The notes beneath the pieces were generated by a model, which saw nothing but the letters and a program-made list of their open reading frames with translations, was not told the origin of the DNA and did not search any database. From Acidimicrobiales bacterium (GTDB taxonomy: Bacteria; Actinomycetota; Acidimicrobiia; Acidimicrobiales; Iamiaceae): a DNA stretch of 64,000 bases. Position numbers and translations under genes: made by a program. Below, in pieces: positions 44,955-55,635 of this stretch. The stretch lies in contig JAUJOW010000012.1 in the NCBI GenBank assembly GCA_030447445.1, forward strand, positions 19,214 to 83,213. The letters run 5' to 3'. Position 1 is the first letter of the stretch. Every line of letters begins with the position of its first letter.

Positions 44955-46058
44955 TCAGCCGCCGGCCGGTCGGCAGGGGTCGAAGCCCTTGGCGTCCAGC
45001 ACCCGCTGGACGGACCGGTCCACGCCGGCCTCGCTCAGACGACCGGCGCCGACGTCGGCGACCAGCCGATCGAGCACCGCCACGAGTGACCCGGCCTGGG
45101 CGAAGAGGGCGACGTCGGCACCTGCCGCCAGCGCCCGGCGGGTGCTCTCGGCGATCCCGTAGCGATCGGTGACCGCTCGCATGCCGCCGAGTTCGTCGGT
45201 GAACACGAGCCCCCCGAAGCCCATGTCCCGGCGCAGCAGACCGTCCACGGCGGCCGCCGACAGCGAAGCCGGCACACCGCCGGTGAGCCCTGGCACGTCG
45301 AGGTGCCCGACCATGACGGCGGTTCCGCCCTCGGGCAGCAGGGTCCGGTAGGGCGCGAGGTCCGGGCCCAGGGCCTCGAAGTGTGGGGCGGTGCTCTTGC
45401 CCTGGTGGGAGTCACCAACGGCGTGTCCGTGGCCGGGGAAGTGCTTGAGCACCGGGAGCACACCGGCGTCCCGCAGGCCGGCGGCAAAGGCGCGGGCGTA
45501 GCGGATGACGGTGGCCGGGTCGTCGGAGAAGGACCGGTCACCGATCACCTCCCGGTCGGCCTGCGCGGAGACGTCGACGACGGGGGCGAAGTCGACGGTC
45601 ACGCCGTACCGGCGCAGGGTCAGGCCCCGCTCCCGGGCCAGCGTCCGCACCTCGGCCATGGTCATCGTCGCGGCCATGACCCGGGCGCTCGGGATAGGAC
45701 CATCCAGCCCGTCGATGCGCTGCACCCGACCGCCCTCCTCGTCGACGGCCACCATCGGGGGGACCTGGCCGGGTCCTGCGAGCGACCGGAGCGCACCGCT
45801 GGTGAAGAGTGTCGTGCTGGTGCCGCCCACGAACACACCGCCGACGCCGTGGTCGCGCACGGCGGCGCGGGCGCCGGTCACCCCGCCGGGCTCGACGTCG
45901 ACCATGAGGAGCTGGCCGAGACGGGCCCGGAGTGGCCAGCGGTGGATCGCCGCCACTGGATCACAGCCCGGGCGGGGAGGGGTGGAGGGCGGCTGGGCGC
46001 ACCCGATGACGGCGGCCGCCAACACGAGCGCGGCGGCGATCCGCCCTCCCGCTCGCAC
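44955..46058 (-). CDS. Glycoside hydrolase family 3 lipoprotein (NagZ-like)
   Basis: Lipobox VIGCAQ, VAVDEEGGRVQRIDGLDGPIPSA, KHFPGHGHAVGDSHQGKS, FTDELGGMRA. Confidence 0.9.
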   Translation of the reverse strand: MRAGGRIAAALVLAAAVIGCAQPPSTPPRPGCDPVAAIHRWPLRARLGQLLMVDVEPGGVTGARAAVRDHGVGGVFVGGTSTTLFTSGALRSLAGPGQVPPMVAVDEEGGRVQRIDGLDGPIPSARVMAATMTMAEVRTLARERGLTLRRYGVTVDFAPVVDVSAQADREVIGDRSFSDDPATVIRYARAFAAGLRDAGVLPVLKHFPGHGHAVGDSHQGKSTAPHFEALGPDLAPYRTLLPEGGTAVMVGHLDVPGLTGGVPASLSAAAVDGLLRRDMGFGGLVFTDELGGMRAVTDRYGIAESTRRALAAGADVALFAQAGSLVAVLDRLVADVGAGRLSEAGVDRSVQRVLDAKGFDPCRPAGG

Positions 46059-46069
46059 CGTGGGAGCCC

Positions 46070-46885
46070 CTAGAACTGGCTGCTACCCGGGGGTGGTTGC
46101 TGTTGGCTGCCCGCCGGTGGCGGCGGTTGCGGTGGGGGCGGCGGCGGGTAGCCAGCCGGTGGGGGTTGGGGTCCGGGCGGCGGTTGCGGCTGGCTCCAGG
46201 GCTGCTGCGGATGCGGTTGCGGCTGCGGCTGCTGGGGATAGCCCTGCTGCGGCGGAGGTTGGGGCTGTGGCTGCTGCGGCTGGGGCTGTGGCTGCTGGTA
46301 CTGCGGCGGTTGGCCGTAGCCCTGGGGCATCTGGGCGCCGATCCCCGGCGCCGGTTGACCCAGCCCCTGGCCGCCCGACCAGCCCTGGCCGCCGCCGCGC
46401 TCGCGCTTCTGCTTCTCGAGCACGGCGAGGACCGAGCCCACGACCAGGCCCATGGATCCGAGCAGGTTGATCCAGTAGCCCAGACCGAGCGAGAGCGACT
46501 CGCTGCCGGCGCCGAAGTCGCGGGCCATGAGCAGGTAGCCGACGGCGAGCAGGAAGGTGAAGACCGACAGTGCCAGCAGCACGTGCTCCCAGTCGAGGTC
46601 CCACGCCTTCTTGGGCAGTCCCTTGCGGGCCACGATGAGCAGGACGGCCAGCGCCGCTGCCACCAGCCCGCCGAGGGGAACGAGGGTCGACACCGGGAAC
46701 AGGCCGAAGTTGGTCGTCCACGCCGACCAGGAGATGTCGAAGTCGTCGTTGCCGACCCACTCGAAGAACGAGAACAGGAACATCAGCAGGCCGCTGATGG
46801 CGACGACCAGCTTCCCGGGCGACGGGTCAGCGGCTGATGCCGCCGACGACGGCTGAGGCGACGGAGCGGGGTTGGGCCAAGCCAA
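46070..46885 (-). CDS. Polytopic membrane protein with Pro/Gln-rich low-complexity C-terminus
   Basis: Four hydrophobic segments then QPPQYQQPQPQPQQPQPQPPPQQGYPQQ... Confidence 0.75.
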   Translation of the reverse strand: MAWPNPAPSPQPSSAASAADPSPGKLVVAISGLLMFLFSFFEWVGNDDFDISWSAWTTNFGLFPVSTLVPLGGLVAAALAVLLIVARKGLPKKAWDLDWEHVLLALSVFTFLLAVGYLLMARDFGAGSESLSLGLGYWINLLGSMGLVVGSVLAVLEKQKRERGGGQGWSGGQGLGQPAPGIGAQMPQGYGQPPQYQQPQPQPQQPQPQPPPQQGYPQQPQPQPHPQQPWSQPQPPPGPQPPPAGYPPPPPPQPPPPAGSQQQPPPGSSQF

Positions 46886-47024
46886 GACGGCCTCCTCGAG
46901 CTGGGTTCAGGCACGGGATCGGGCCGATCCCTGCCGATCATCATGGTCCCTCGGCGGCCGCCGCGCCGCCATCTCCGCCGAGCCGGGCTCCAGATGGCGG
47001 CTGGTAGCGTCGCATCCGGTGCGG

Positions 47025-47527
47025 ATGGCGGTGCTGGTGTCGGGCAGCGGCACGATCCTCGATGCCATCGTGGCCGACGATCTTCCCGTCGCCCTCGTCC
47101 TCGCCGACCGGCCCTGCCCCGCGCTGGCCCGGGCCGACGCGGCCGGCATCGAGGCTCTGCTCGTCGAACGGGACTGCTTCGGTCCGGGCTTCGACCGTGA
47201 CGCCTACACCGAGCGCGTCGTCCGGGCGCTGACCGAGCGCGACGTCGACCTGGTGGCCATGGCCGGCTTCGGCACCATCTTCGGCGCCGCCATGCAGGAC
47301 GCCTACGGGCTGTGGCCGACGCCCTCGCCTACGGGGTCAAGGTCACCGGGTGCACCGTCCACCTCGCCGGCCTGGAGGTCGACAGCGGGCCGATCCTCGC
47401 CCAAGAGGCCGTGCCCGTGCTCCCCGATGACACCGTGTCGAGCCTGCACGAGCGCATCAAGGAGGTCGAGCGGCGGCTCTACCCCCGCACCCTCCGCGCC
47501 ATCCTCGAACGGGGATCGGTCGGGTGA
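47025..47527 (+). pseudogene. purN: Phosphoribosylglycinamide formyltransferase with internal deletion and frameshift
   Basis: MAVLVSGSGTILDAIV ... [22 protein letters not shown] then frame change to [43 protein letters not shown]-type segment missing. Confidence 0.88.
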
Positions 47528-49077
47528 GGGCCCTGCTGTCGGTGCACGACAAGACCGGCGTGGTGGACCTGGCCCGAGGCCTCGCCGCCCTCGGCTGGGA
47601 CCTCGTGGCCAGCAGCAGCACGGCGGCCGCCCTCCGCCACGCCGGCCTGGCCGTCACCGACACCGCCGAGCTCACCGGGTACCCGGCCATCCTCGGGGAT
47701 CGGGTCAAGACCCTCCACCCCAAGGTGCACGGCGGGTTGCTGGCCGACCGGAGCAACCCCCACCACATGGCCGAGATGGAGCAGTACGGCATCGACCCCA
47801 TCGACCTGGTGGTGGCGAACCTCTACCCCTTCTCGTCGGACCCCTCGATCGAGCTGATCGACATCGGCGGCCCGGCCATGGTGCGCTCCGCGGCCAAGAA
47901 CCACTCCCACGTCGGCGTGGTGGTCGATCCCGCCGACTACGGGCCCGTGCTCGACGAGCTCCGCCGGGCCGGGGGCTTGTCCGACGACACTCGGCGACGG
48001 CTGGCGGGCAAGGCCTTCGCCACCACGTCCTCCTACGACGCTGCGGTCACGGCCTGGCTCGAGGGAGCAGCCCCCTCGGGTGCGATGCCGAACGCAGGGT
48101 CCGGCCCCGCCGACCAGCCCTTTCCGACGACGCTGGAGGTGACCGCCGACCGGGTCGATCTGGCCCTTCGCTACGGCGAGAACCCCCATCAGCGGGCAGC
48201 CCTCTACCGCACCCGCAGCGTCTCGCCGTGGTGGACAGCGATGACCCGCCACGCCGGCCTGGACCTGTCCTACCTCAACCTGTTCGACGCCGACGCCGCC
48301 TGGGTGATCGTGCACGACATCGCCGGCACCGTGGACGACCGGCCCGCCTGCGTCATCGTCAAGCACGCCAACCCCTGCGGGGCGGCGGTGGCCGACACGC
48401 TCGCCGACGCCTACCGACGGGCCCTCGAGTGCGACCCCCGCTCGGCCTTCGGTGGAATCGTCGCCCTCAACCGGCCCATCGACACCGTCACCGTCGAGCG
48501 CATGGTCGCCGGCCCCCAGGCCGACGTGGTCATCGCCCCGGGATACGGCGACGGTGTGGTCGAGGCCCTCGTGGCCAAGCGGAAGAACACCCGCCTGCTG
48601 GAGGCGCCCCCACCGGTCCCCGATCCCGTCCACCTCCGACCGATCACCGGCGGTTTCCTCGTGCAGGACCCCCACCACTTCGCCTCCGACCCGGCCACCT
48701 GGCCGGTGGTCACCGCTCGCCCGCCCACCGCCGACCAGCGGGCCGACGCCGCGCTCGCCTTCCGGATCTGTGGCTGGGTGCGCTCGAACAGCGTCGTCCT
48801 CGCCCACGGTGGCGTGGCCTGGGGCATCGGCGCCGGCCAGCAGAACCGCGTGGAGGCCGGCCAGATCGCCGCCCACAAGGCGGCCGGCCGAGCCGCCGGC
48901 GGGGCCTGCGCCAGCGACGCCTTCTACTTCCCCGACGGCATCGACGCCGCCGCCGACGCCGGTGTGGCCGTCGTCGTGCAGCCCGGCGGGTCGGTGCGCG
49001 ACGCCGAGGTCATTGCTCGCGCCGACGAGCTCGGGTTGGCCATGCTGTTCACCGGGGAACGGCATTTCCTCCACTGA
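47524..49077 (+). CDS. purH: Bifunctional AICAR transformylase / IMP cyclohydrolase
   Basis: [60 protein letters not shown]-type motif ([17 protein letters not shown]), KHANPCGAA. Confidence 0.96.
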   Translation: MRALLSVHDKTGVVDLARGLAALGWDLVASSSTAAALRHAGLAVTDTAELTGYPAILGDRVKTLHPKVHGGLLADRSNPHHMAEMEQYGIDPIDLVVANLYPFSSDPSIELIDIGGPAMVRSAAKNHSHVGVVVDPADYGPVLDELRRAGGLSDDTRRRLAGKAFATTSSYDAAVTAWLEGAAPSGAMPNAGSGPADQPFPTTLEVTADRVDLALRYGENPHQRAALYRTRSVSPWWTAMTRHAGLDLSYLNLFDADAAWVIVHDIAGTVDDRPACVIVKHANPCGAAVADTLADAYRRALECDPRSAFGGIVALNRPIDTVTVERMVAGPQADVVIAPGYGDGVVEALVAKRKNTRLLEAPPPVPDPVHLRPITGGFLVQDPHHFASDPATWPVVTARPPTADQRADAALAFRICGWVRSNSVVLAHGGVAWGIGAGQQNRVEAGQIAAHKAAGRAAGGACASDAFYFPDGIDAAADAGVAVVVQPGGSVRDAEVIARADELGLAMLFTGERHFLH

Positions 49078-49100
49078 GGCGCCGGGTTGTGGGTTAAGGC

Positions 49101-49162
49101 TGGTGCGCTAGAGCGGGCATAGCCCGACCCGGCGCACCAACCCGACCGAGCGCACCAACCCG
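49101..49162 (+). repeat. Nested inverted repeats plus two direct copies of GCGCACCAACCCG between convergent genes
   Basis: GGTGCGC...GCGCACC enclosing CGGGC-ATA-GCCCG; GCGCACCAACCCG at 49132-49144 and 49150-49162. Confidence 0.6.
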
Positions 49163-49183
49163 GGAGGAGCGAATGGCCCAACC

Positions 49184-50026
49184 TCACAGCTGGCCGGTGC
49201 TGATCTCGACCGGCACCTCGTCGTGGCGGCGGCGCTCACCCCGTTGGCGCCGCTCCAGCCACGAGGCGATCTGGGAGAGGGCGAGGTTGATGAGGATGTA
49301 GATGGTGGCCACCACGATGGCGGTGGGGATGACGTTGCCGATGTTGGTGTAGATGCGCCGCCCGCTGCGGAGCAGCTCGGGGTAGGCGACGATGAACCCC
49401 AGGGCCGAGTCCTTCAACAGCACCACGAGCTGGCTGACGATGGTGGGCAGCATGGTTCGGACGGCCTGGGGGATGAGGATCAGCCGGGTCACGGCGCCCT
49501 TGCGGAGGCCGATGCTGTAGGCCGCCTCGGTCTGGCCCCTCGGCACGGCGTTGATGCCCGCCCGGAAGATCTCGGCCAGCACCGAGCCGTTGTAGAGGGT
49601 GAGGCCGATCACGAGGGCACCGAAGGCGCCGATGTCGATGCCCAGCTGCGGGAGGCCGAGGAAGGCGAAGAAGATCAACAGGACGAGGGGCAGGGCCCGG
49701 AAGAACTCCACGACGACCCCGCTGGCCTGCCGGAGCAGTCGCCGTTCGGACAGGCGTCCCACCGCCAGCAACAGCCCCAGGGCGATCGCCAGCACCAGCG
49801 CCACCCCGGCGGCCCGAAGGGTCGCCCCCAGGCCCCGCAGCAGGATCCGCTGCACACCTGACCGCGTGAACGGCTCCCAGAAGATGCTGCGGAACTGGCC
49901 CGTGTCGCTGAGTCGCCAGACGACCACGCCGACGACGGCGAGCAGGACCAAGGCCCCGAGTGCACTGCCGATGAGGACCCGGCGACGGGAGCGGGGGCCC
50001 GGAGCGTCGTAGAGGGCGACGGTCAT
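49184..50026 (-). CDS. gluD: Glutamate-type ABC transporter permease
   Basis: Polar amino-acid permease motif [20 protein letters not shown]; downstream of a second permease, SBP and ATPase. Confidence 0.85.
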   Translation of the reverse strand: MTVALYDAPGPRSRRRVLIGSALGALVLLAVVGVVVWRLSDTGQFRSIFWEPFTRSGVQRILLRGLGATLRAAGVALVLAIALGLLLAVGRLSERRLLRQASGVVVEFFRALPLVLLIFFAFLGLPQLGIDIGAFGALVIGLTLYNGSVLAEIFRAGINAVPRGQTEAAYSIGLRKGAVTRLILIPQAVRTMLPTIVSQLVVLLKDSALGFIVAYPELLRSGRRIYTNIGNVIPTAIVVATIYILINLALSQIASWLERRQRGERRRHDEVPVEISTGQL

Positions 50027-50670
50027 CGAGCCACCGCCACCCGCCGCTCGAGGCGGCTGAACGAGAAGCTGAGGAAGAGCGTGAGGACGATGTAGCCGGC
50101 GGCGGTGGTGAGCAGCAGGGGGAAGGTGGCGCTGGCGTCCTGGTTCTGCAGGCGCCGGAGGATGCTCGTGGCTTCGGCCACGCTGAAGGCGACGGCGATC
50201 GACGTGTTCTTGGTGAGCGCGATGAAGACGCTGGTCAGCGGAGGGATGACGGCCCGGAAGGCCTGCGGGAGGACCACCTGGCCCAGTGTCTGGCCGAAGG
50301 GCAGGCCGATGGCGCGGGCGGCCTCGATCTCACCAGCGGCCACCGAGTTGATGCCGGACCGCACCACCTCGCAGACGAACGACGACGTGTAGACGGTGAG
50401 GGCGATGATGGCGAAGGTGACGAAGGAGAACCGGATCTCGAGCCGGGGCAGCCCGAACGTGGAGAAGACGAACACCAGGGTGAGCGGGGTGTTGCGCACC
50501 ACCGTCACGTAGAACGCTCCCGCCCACCGCAGGGGTGGGATGGGGCACACCCGCATCACCGCCAGCACGGTGCCGAACAGCAGCGACAAGACGCCGGACA
50601 GCACCGTCAGCCGCACCGTCATCCAGAACCCCTCCAGGATGACGGTGCGCTGCTCGATGACGAAGTCCAC
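50023..50670 (-). CDS. gluC: Glutamate-type ABC transporter permease
   Basis: VVRNTPLTLVFVFSTFGLP, VRSGINSVAAGEIEAARAIGLPFGQTL. Confidence 0.87.
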   Translation of the reverse strand: MDFVIEQRTVILEGFWMTVRLTVLSGVLSLLFGTVLAVMRVCPIPPLRWAGAFYVTVVRNTPLTLVFVFSTFGLPRLEIRFSFVTFAIIALTVYTSSFVCEVVRSGINSVAAGEIEAARAIGLPFGQTLGQVVLPQAFRAVIPPLTSVFIALTKNTSIAVAFSVAEATSILRRLQNQDASATFPLLLTTAAGYIVLTLFLSFSFSRLERRVAVAR

Positions 50671-50714
50671 CGGCGGCGCCTAGTGCCCGGCCGGGTCTTC
50701 CGAGCGGGGCCGGG

Positions 50715-51599
50715 TCAATACCGGTCGAGCTCGGGCGGCTCGGGGGCCTCCACGCCGCTCGCTCCGAGGGTGGCCTCGAAGGCCTCCTCCCAGCTCCCGT
50801 CCTCGAAGGCCTCCTCCAGCGTGTCGTTGAGGAAGTCGCGGAAGTCGTCCTGGCCCTTCTCGAGCCCGATGCCGTACGGCTCCTCGCTGAAGGTCTCGCC
50901 CACCACGCGGAACTTGCCCTCGTACTTGGGGTCGGCGGCGTAGCCGGCCAGGATGATGTCATCGGTGCTCACCGCGTCGATCTGGCCCGCTTCGAGCTGG
51001 TCGACGCACTCGGTGTAGGTGTCGAACTCGACCGGCTCGGCCTCCGGGTAGTTCTCACGGATGTTCTCGATCGGCGTCGACCCGCTCGCCGCGCACACCC
51101 GCTTGCCGGCGAGGTCGTCGGGGCCGTTGATGGACTCGTCGTCCTCGGCGACGAGGAGGTCCTGGCCGGCCACGTAGTACGGCCCGGCGAAGTCGACCTG
51201 CTCCTTGCGCTCGTCGTTGATCGTGTAGGTGGCTATCACGATGTCGACGCGGTCGTTGGCGATGAAGCTCTCGCGGTTGGCCGAGACGGTCTCGACCCAC
51301 TCGATCTGGTCGGGTTCGATGCCGAGCTCACCGGCCACGATCTTGCCGATCTCGACGTCGAAGCCCTCCGGCTCGTCGGTCTCCAGGTTGATGTTGCCCA
51401 GCCCGGGCTGGTCGTACTTGGTGCCGATGCGGATGGTGCCGGCCTCGGCCAGCTCGGCCATGACCGAACCGCTCGCGAACTCGGGGTCCTCCTCGACCTC
51501 GACGTCGGGACCGCCCGACTCCTCCTCGTCGCCGCAGCCGGTGACGATCATGGCGAGTGCCGCGCACAGCACGGCGACCAGACGCAGGTGGTGCTTCAT
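50715..51599 (-). CDS. gluB: Glutamate-type ABC transporter substrate-binding lipoprotein
   Basis: Lipobox MIVTGCGDEE; IRIGTKYDQPGLGNINLETDEPEGFDVEIGKIVAGELGIEPDQIEWVETVSANRESFI. Confidence 0.9.
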   Translation of the reverse strand: MKHHLRLVAVLCAALAMIVTGCGDEEESGGPDVEVEEDPEFASGSVMAELAEAGTIRIGTKYDQPGLGNINLETDEPEGFDVEIGKIVAGELGIEPDQIEWVETVSANRESFIANDRVDIVIATYTINDERKEQVDFAGPYYVAGQDLLVAEDDESINGPDDLAGKRVCAASGSTPIENIRENYPEAEPVEFDTYTECVDQLEAGQIDAVSTDDIILAGYAADPKYEGKFRVVGETFSEEPYGIGLEKGQDDFRDFLNDTLEEAFEDGSWEEAFEATLGASGVEAPEPPELDRY

Positions 51600-51616
51600 C
51601 GTGGTTCCTTTCGGGG

Positions 51617-52387
51617 TCAGTGGCTGAGGATCTTGGACAGGAAGCTCTTGGCCCGCCGGCTGGTGGGGTTGTCGAAGAAGTCGGCTGGGGTGGCCGTCTC
51701 GACGATCTCGCCTTCGTCCATGAACACGACACGGTGAGCGGCCTTGCGGGCGAAGCCCATCTCGTGGGACACCACGATCATCGTCATCCCGCTCCCGGCC
51801 AGCTCGACCATCACGTCGAGCACCTCGCTGATCATCTCGGGATCGAGGGCCGAGGTGGGCTCGTCGAACAACAACAGCTTGGGTTCCATGGCCAGGGCGC
51901 GGGCGATCGCCACCCGCTGTTGCTGACCGCCGGAGAGCTGCGCCGGCATGGCATCGGCCTTCTCGGCCAGGCCCACCCGGTCGAGCAGCTCACGGGCCCG
52001 CTCGTCGGCCTCCGCCTTGCGCAGGCCCCGCACCTTGACCGGCCCCAGGGTGACGTTCTCCAGGGCTGTCTTGTGGGAGAAGAGGTTGAAGCTCTGGAAC
52101 ACCATGCCGACGTCGGAGCGGAGCCTGGCCAGGGCCTTGCCTTCGGCGGGAAGCGGCTCGCCGTCGACCTTCACCGTGCCCGAGTCGATGGGCTCGAGCC
52201 GGTTGATGGCGCGACACAGGGTGGACTTCCCGGACCCTGATGGCCCGATCACCACCACCACCTCACCGCGGTCGACGGTGAGGTTGATGTCCTTCAACAC
52301 GTGGAGCGGCCCAAAGTGCTTCTGCACGTTGGACAGCTCGAGCAGGTGGTCGCTCCCGATCAACCGCTCGTCGGAGATCGCCTGCAA
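51617..52387 (-). CDS. gluA: Glutamate-type ABC transporter ATP-binding protein
   Basis: Walker A GPSGSGKST, signature LSGGQQQRVAIARALAMEP, Walker B LLLFDEPTSALDPE. Confidence 0.93.
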   Translation of the reverse strand: MQAISDERLIGSDHLLELSNVQKHFGPLHVLKDINLTVDRGEVVVVIGPSGSGKSTLCRAINRLEPIDSGTVKVDGEPLPAEGKALARLRSDVGMVFQSFNLFSHKTALENVTLGPVKVRGLRKAEADERARELLDRVGLAEKADAMPAQLSGGQQQRVAIARALAMEPKLLLFDEPTSALDPEMISEVLDVMVELAGSGMTMIVVSHEMGFARKAAHRVVFMDEGEIVETATPADFFDNPTSRRAKSFLSKILSH

Positions 52388-52539
52388 GCTCTGGGCCCCA
52401 ATCGTCTCGGCTGGTGTGAATCTACAAGAGACGCTGCCGGCGCACCGGCGGTACCCGGACGCTGGCGCACGGCGACCTAGGCTGCGGGCCGGATGGTGTT
52501 CCAGGCAGATCTCGACCGGCCCTGCCAGTCGAGACGGCG

Positions 52540-53403
52540 ATGACCGCCACTCGCCTCGACGGCCAAGTCGTCGCCGACGGGCTGAAGGCGGGGCTGGCCG
52601 ACCGCATCGGTGCCCTCGCCGAGCGAGGCATCACCCCCGGGCTCGGCACCGTGCTCGTCGGCGACGACGGACCGAGCGCCAACTACGTGGCCATGAAGCA
52701 CCGGGACTGCGCGGAGCTCAGCATCGCCTCCTTCCACGAGCACCTCCCTGCCGACGCCACCGAGGCCGACGTGGTGGCCGTGGTGGAGCGGTTCAACGCC
52801 GATCCCGCCGTCGACGCCTACCTGCTCCAGTACCCCTTTCCCGCCCACCTCGACTACGAGTCGATCCAGGCGCGGGTCGACCCCGCCAAGGATGCCGACG
52901 GTCTGCACGAAGTGAGCCTGGGGCGGCTCCTGCTCGGTCTGCCCGGCCCGCTGCCGTGCACGCCCGCCGGCATCCAGGCCTTGCTCGTCCACCACGACGT
53001 GCCCATCGAAGGGCGGCACGCGGTGGTCGTGGGCCGCGGGCTCACCATCGGTCGACCGCTCGCCATCCTGTTGGCCCGCAAGGCACCGAACGCCAACGCC
53101 GCCGTCACCGTGGTGCACACCGGCGTGGCCGACCTCGGCGAGCACACCCGCCGGGCCGACATCCTCGTCGCCGCCGCCGGCTCACCTGGGATCGTCACCC
53201 CCGACATGGTGAAGCCGGGCTCGGCCGTCGTCGCCGCCGGGGTGGCGATGCGCGACGGCCGCATGGTCTCCGACGTCGCCGACGGGGTGGCCGATGTGGC
53301 CGGGTGGCTGACGCCACGGATCTCGGGCGGGGTGGGGCCGATGACCAGGGCCATGCTGCTCGAGAACGCCGTGCGGGCCGCCGAGCACGCCGCCGACGGG
53401 TGA
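52540..53403 (+). CDS. folD: Methylenetetrahydrofolate dehydrogenase/cyclohydrolase
   Basis: SANYVAMKHRDCAELSI, YLLQYPFPAHLD, VVGRGLTIGRPLAILL, GGVGPMTRAMLLENAV. Confidence 0.94.
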   Translation: MTATRLDGQVVADGLKAGLADRIGALAERGITPGLGTVLVGDDGPSANYVAMKHRDCAELSIASFHEHLPADATEADVVAVVERFNADPAVDAYLLQYPFPAHLDYESIQARVDPAKDADGLHEVSLGRLLLGLPGPLPCTPAGIQALLVHHDVPIEGRHAVVVGRGLTIGRPLAILLARKAPNANAAVTVVHTGVADLGEHTRRADILVAAAGSPGIVTPDMVKPGSAVVAAGVAMRDGRMVSDVADGVADVAGWLTPRISGGVGPMTRAMLLENAVRAAEHAADG

Positions 53404-53464
53404 CCCGTTGGCCGACAGGTCGGCTCCTCGACCGGCTCGGCTCGTCGCTACCCTCGCGGCCAGC

Positions 53465-54346
53465 ATGACCCGGATCGCCGATCTCCTGGCCGAGGGGCCG
53501 ACCTTCTCGTTCGAGTTCTTCCCGCCGAAGACCGACGCCGAGCAGGCCACGCTGGTCCGCACGTTGCTCGACCTGCAGCCGTTGGAGCCATCGTTCGTGT
53601 CGGTGACCTATCGGGGCGGTCGATCCTCGCGGGGGCGCACGACGGCGCTGGTCACGTCCATGTTGCGCACGACGGCGCTGACCCCGATGGCCCACCTCAT
53701 CTGTGTGGCCCACACCCGCCTCGAGCTGGCCGAGATCCTGGTGGAGCTGCGCCGGGCCGGGGTCGAGAACCTCATGGCCCTCGGCGGCGACCCCCCCACC
53801 GACCCCGACGCCGGGGAGGGCGAGCTGGCCCACGCCATCGAGCTCGTCGAGCTGGCCCGGGCCATCGGCGGCTTCTCCATCGGGGTGGCGGCCCACCCCA
53901 TCGGCCACCCGCGGTCACCCGACCTCGACTTCGATCGACGGTACCTGGCCGAGAAGCTCGCCTTGGCCGACTTCGCCGTCACCCAGTTCTTCTTCGAGGC
54001 CGACGACTACCTGCGCCTGGTCGACGAGCTGGCCGGCCTCGGCATGCACAAGCCCGTGCTGCCGGGCATCATGCCGGTGACCGCCCGCTCCTCTGTCCCC
54101 CGCATGGCCGAGATGGGAGCGGCCGTGCCGGACTGGATGGTCGAGCGCTTCGACCGGGCCGGCGACGTCCCCGGAGCGGTGCGCCAGGTCGGCGTGGACT
54201 GCGCCACCGACCTGTGTCGCCGGCTCCTCGACGAGGGCGCCCCGGGGCTGCACTTCTACACGCTCAACCGCTCCAGCGCGACCCGGGAGATCTACGCCAA
54301 CCTCGGGCTGGTGCCGGCCACCGGCGCCCTGTCCGGGGGCGGGTGA
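53465..54346 (+). CDS. metF: Methylenetetrahydrofolate reductase
   Basis: FSFEFFPPKTDAEQ, PSFVSVTYRGG, NLMALGGDPP, AVTQFFFEADDYLR. Confidence 0.94.
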   Translation: MTRIADLLAEGPTFSFEFFPPKTDAEQATLVRTLLDLQPLEPSFVSVTYRGGRSSRGRTTALVTSMLRTTALTPMAHLICVAHTRLELAEILVELRRAGVENLMALGGDPPTDPDAGEGELAHAIELVELARAIGGFSIGVAAHPIGHPRSPDLDFDRRYLAEKLALADFAVTQFFFEADDYLRLVDELAGLGMHKPVLPGIMPVTARSSVPRMAEMGAAVPDWMVERFDRAGDVPGAVRQVGVDCATDLCRRLLDEGAPGLHFYTLNRSSATREIYANLGLVPATGALSGGG

Positions 54347-54411
54347 CGGCGGCCGGCCCGCCGCCGTCTCCACGGGACGCTGCCGACGCCGGTCGCCGGT
54401 AGGTTGCTGCG

Positions 54412-55608
54412 ATGCCCGACAAGATCACCGCCAACCCCGACGGGTCCCTCAACGTCACCGACGAGCCGATCGTCCCGTTCATCGAGGGCGATGGCACCGG
54501 TGTCGACATCTGGCCGGCGGCCAGGCTCGTGCTCGACGCCGCCGCCGCGAAGCACGGTCGCACGGTGTCCTGGAAGGAGGTCCTGGCCGGCCAGAAGGCC
54601 TTCGACGAGACCGGCGACTGGCTCCCCCAGGAGACCGTCGACACGTTCCAGGAGTACCTGATCGGGATAAAGGGGCCGCTCACCACCCCGATCGGCGGCG
54701 GCTTCCGCAGCCTGAACGTGGCGCTGCGCCAGATCCTCGACCTGTACGTGTGCCTCCGCCCGGTGCGCTGGTTCGAGGGCGTGCCCTCGCCGGTGCGGAC
54801 GCCCGAGCTGGTCGACATGGTGATCTTCAGGGAGAACACCGAGGACATCTACGCCGGCCTCGAGGTGGCGGCCGGCTCGCCCGAGGCGGCCAAGCTGCGG
54901 GACCTGCTTCACGACTCGTTCGGGTGGGAGATCCGGGACGACTCCGGCATCGGGATCAAGCCCATCTCCGAGACGGGCTCGAAGCGGCTGATCCGGGCCG
55001 CCCTCAACTACGCCGTGGCCAAGGGCCGCGAGAGCGTCAACCTCGTGCACAAGGGCAACATCATGAAGTTCACCGAGGGGGCCTTCAAGAACTGGGGCTA
55101 CGAGCTGGTCCGAGACGAGTTCTCCGACGTGGCCGTGGGCTGGGACGACTGCGGGGGCGACCCCGGCGGCAAGGTCCTCGTGAAGGACTCGATCGCCGAC
55201 ATCACGTTGCAACAGGTGCTCACCCGGCCGGCCGAGTTCGACGTGATGGCCACCATGAACCTGAACGGCGACTACCTCTCGGACGCGCTGGCGGCCCAGG
55301 TCGGGGGCATCGGCATCGCGCCGGGCGCCAACGTCAACTACGTCACCGGCCACGGCATCTTCGAGGCCACCCACGGAACGGCGCCGAAGTACGCCGGCCA
55401 GGACAAGGTGAACCCCGGCTCGGTGCTGTTGTCGGGCGTGCTGATGTACGAGCACCTGGGCTGGCAGGACGCCGCCGACGACATCGTGGCCGCCCTCGAG
55501 GCCACCATCGCCGACAAGATCGTGACCTACGACTTCGCTCGCCTGATGGACGGGGCCACCGAGGTCAAGTGCTCGGAGTTCGCCAGCGCCATCGTCGACC
55601 GCCTCTGA
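54412..55608 (+). CDS. icd: NADP-dependent isocitrate dehydrogenase
   Basis: [91 protein letters not shown]. Confidence 0.96.
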   Translation: MPDKITANPDGSLNVTDEPIVPFIEGDGTGVDIWPAARLVLDAAAAKHGRTVSWKEVLAGQKAFDETGDWLPQETVDTFQEYLIGIKGPLTTPIGGGFRSLNVALRQILDLYVCLRPVRWFEGVPSPVRTPELVDMVIFRENTEDIYAGLEVAAGSPEAAKLRDLLHDSFGWEIRDDSGIGIKPISETGSKRLIRAALNYAVAKGRESVNLVHKGNIMKFTEGAFKNWGYELVRDEFSDVAVGWDDCGGDPGGKVLVKDSIADITLQQVLTRPAEFDVMATMNLNGDYLSDALAAQVGGIGIAPGANVNYVTGHGIFEATHGTAPKYAGQDKVNPGSVLLSGVLMYEHLGWQDAADDIVAALEATIADKIVTYDFARLMDGATEVKCSEFASAIVDRL

Positions 55609-55635
55609 TCCCGAGCTTCCCATGACGGCGCCGGT

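Noticed and set aside
53630-53690. Direct repeat GCGCACGACGGCGCTG in metF
   Set aside because: Two short copies within an intact conserved coding region (RTTALVTSMLRTTALTPMAHL); coincidence of codon use is sufficient.
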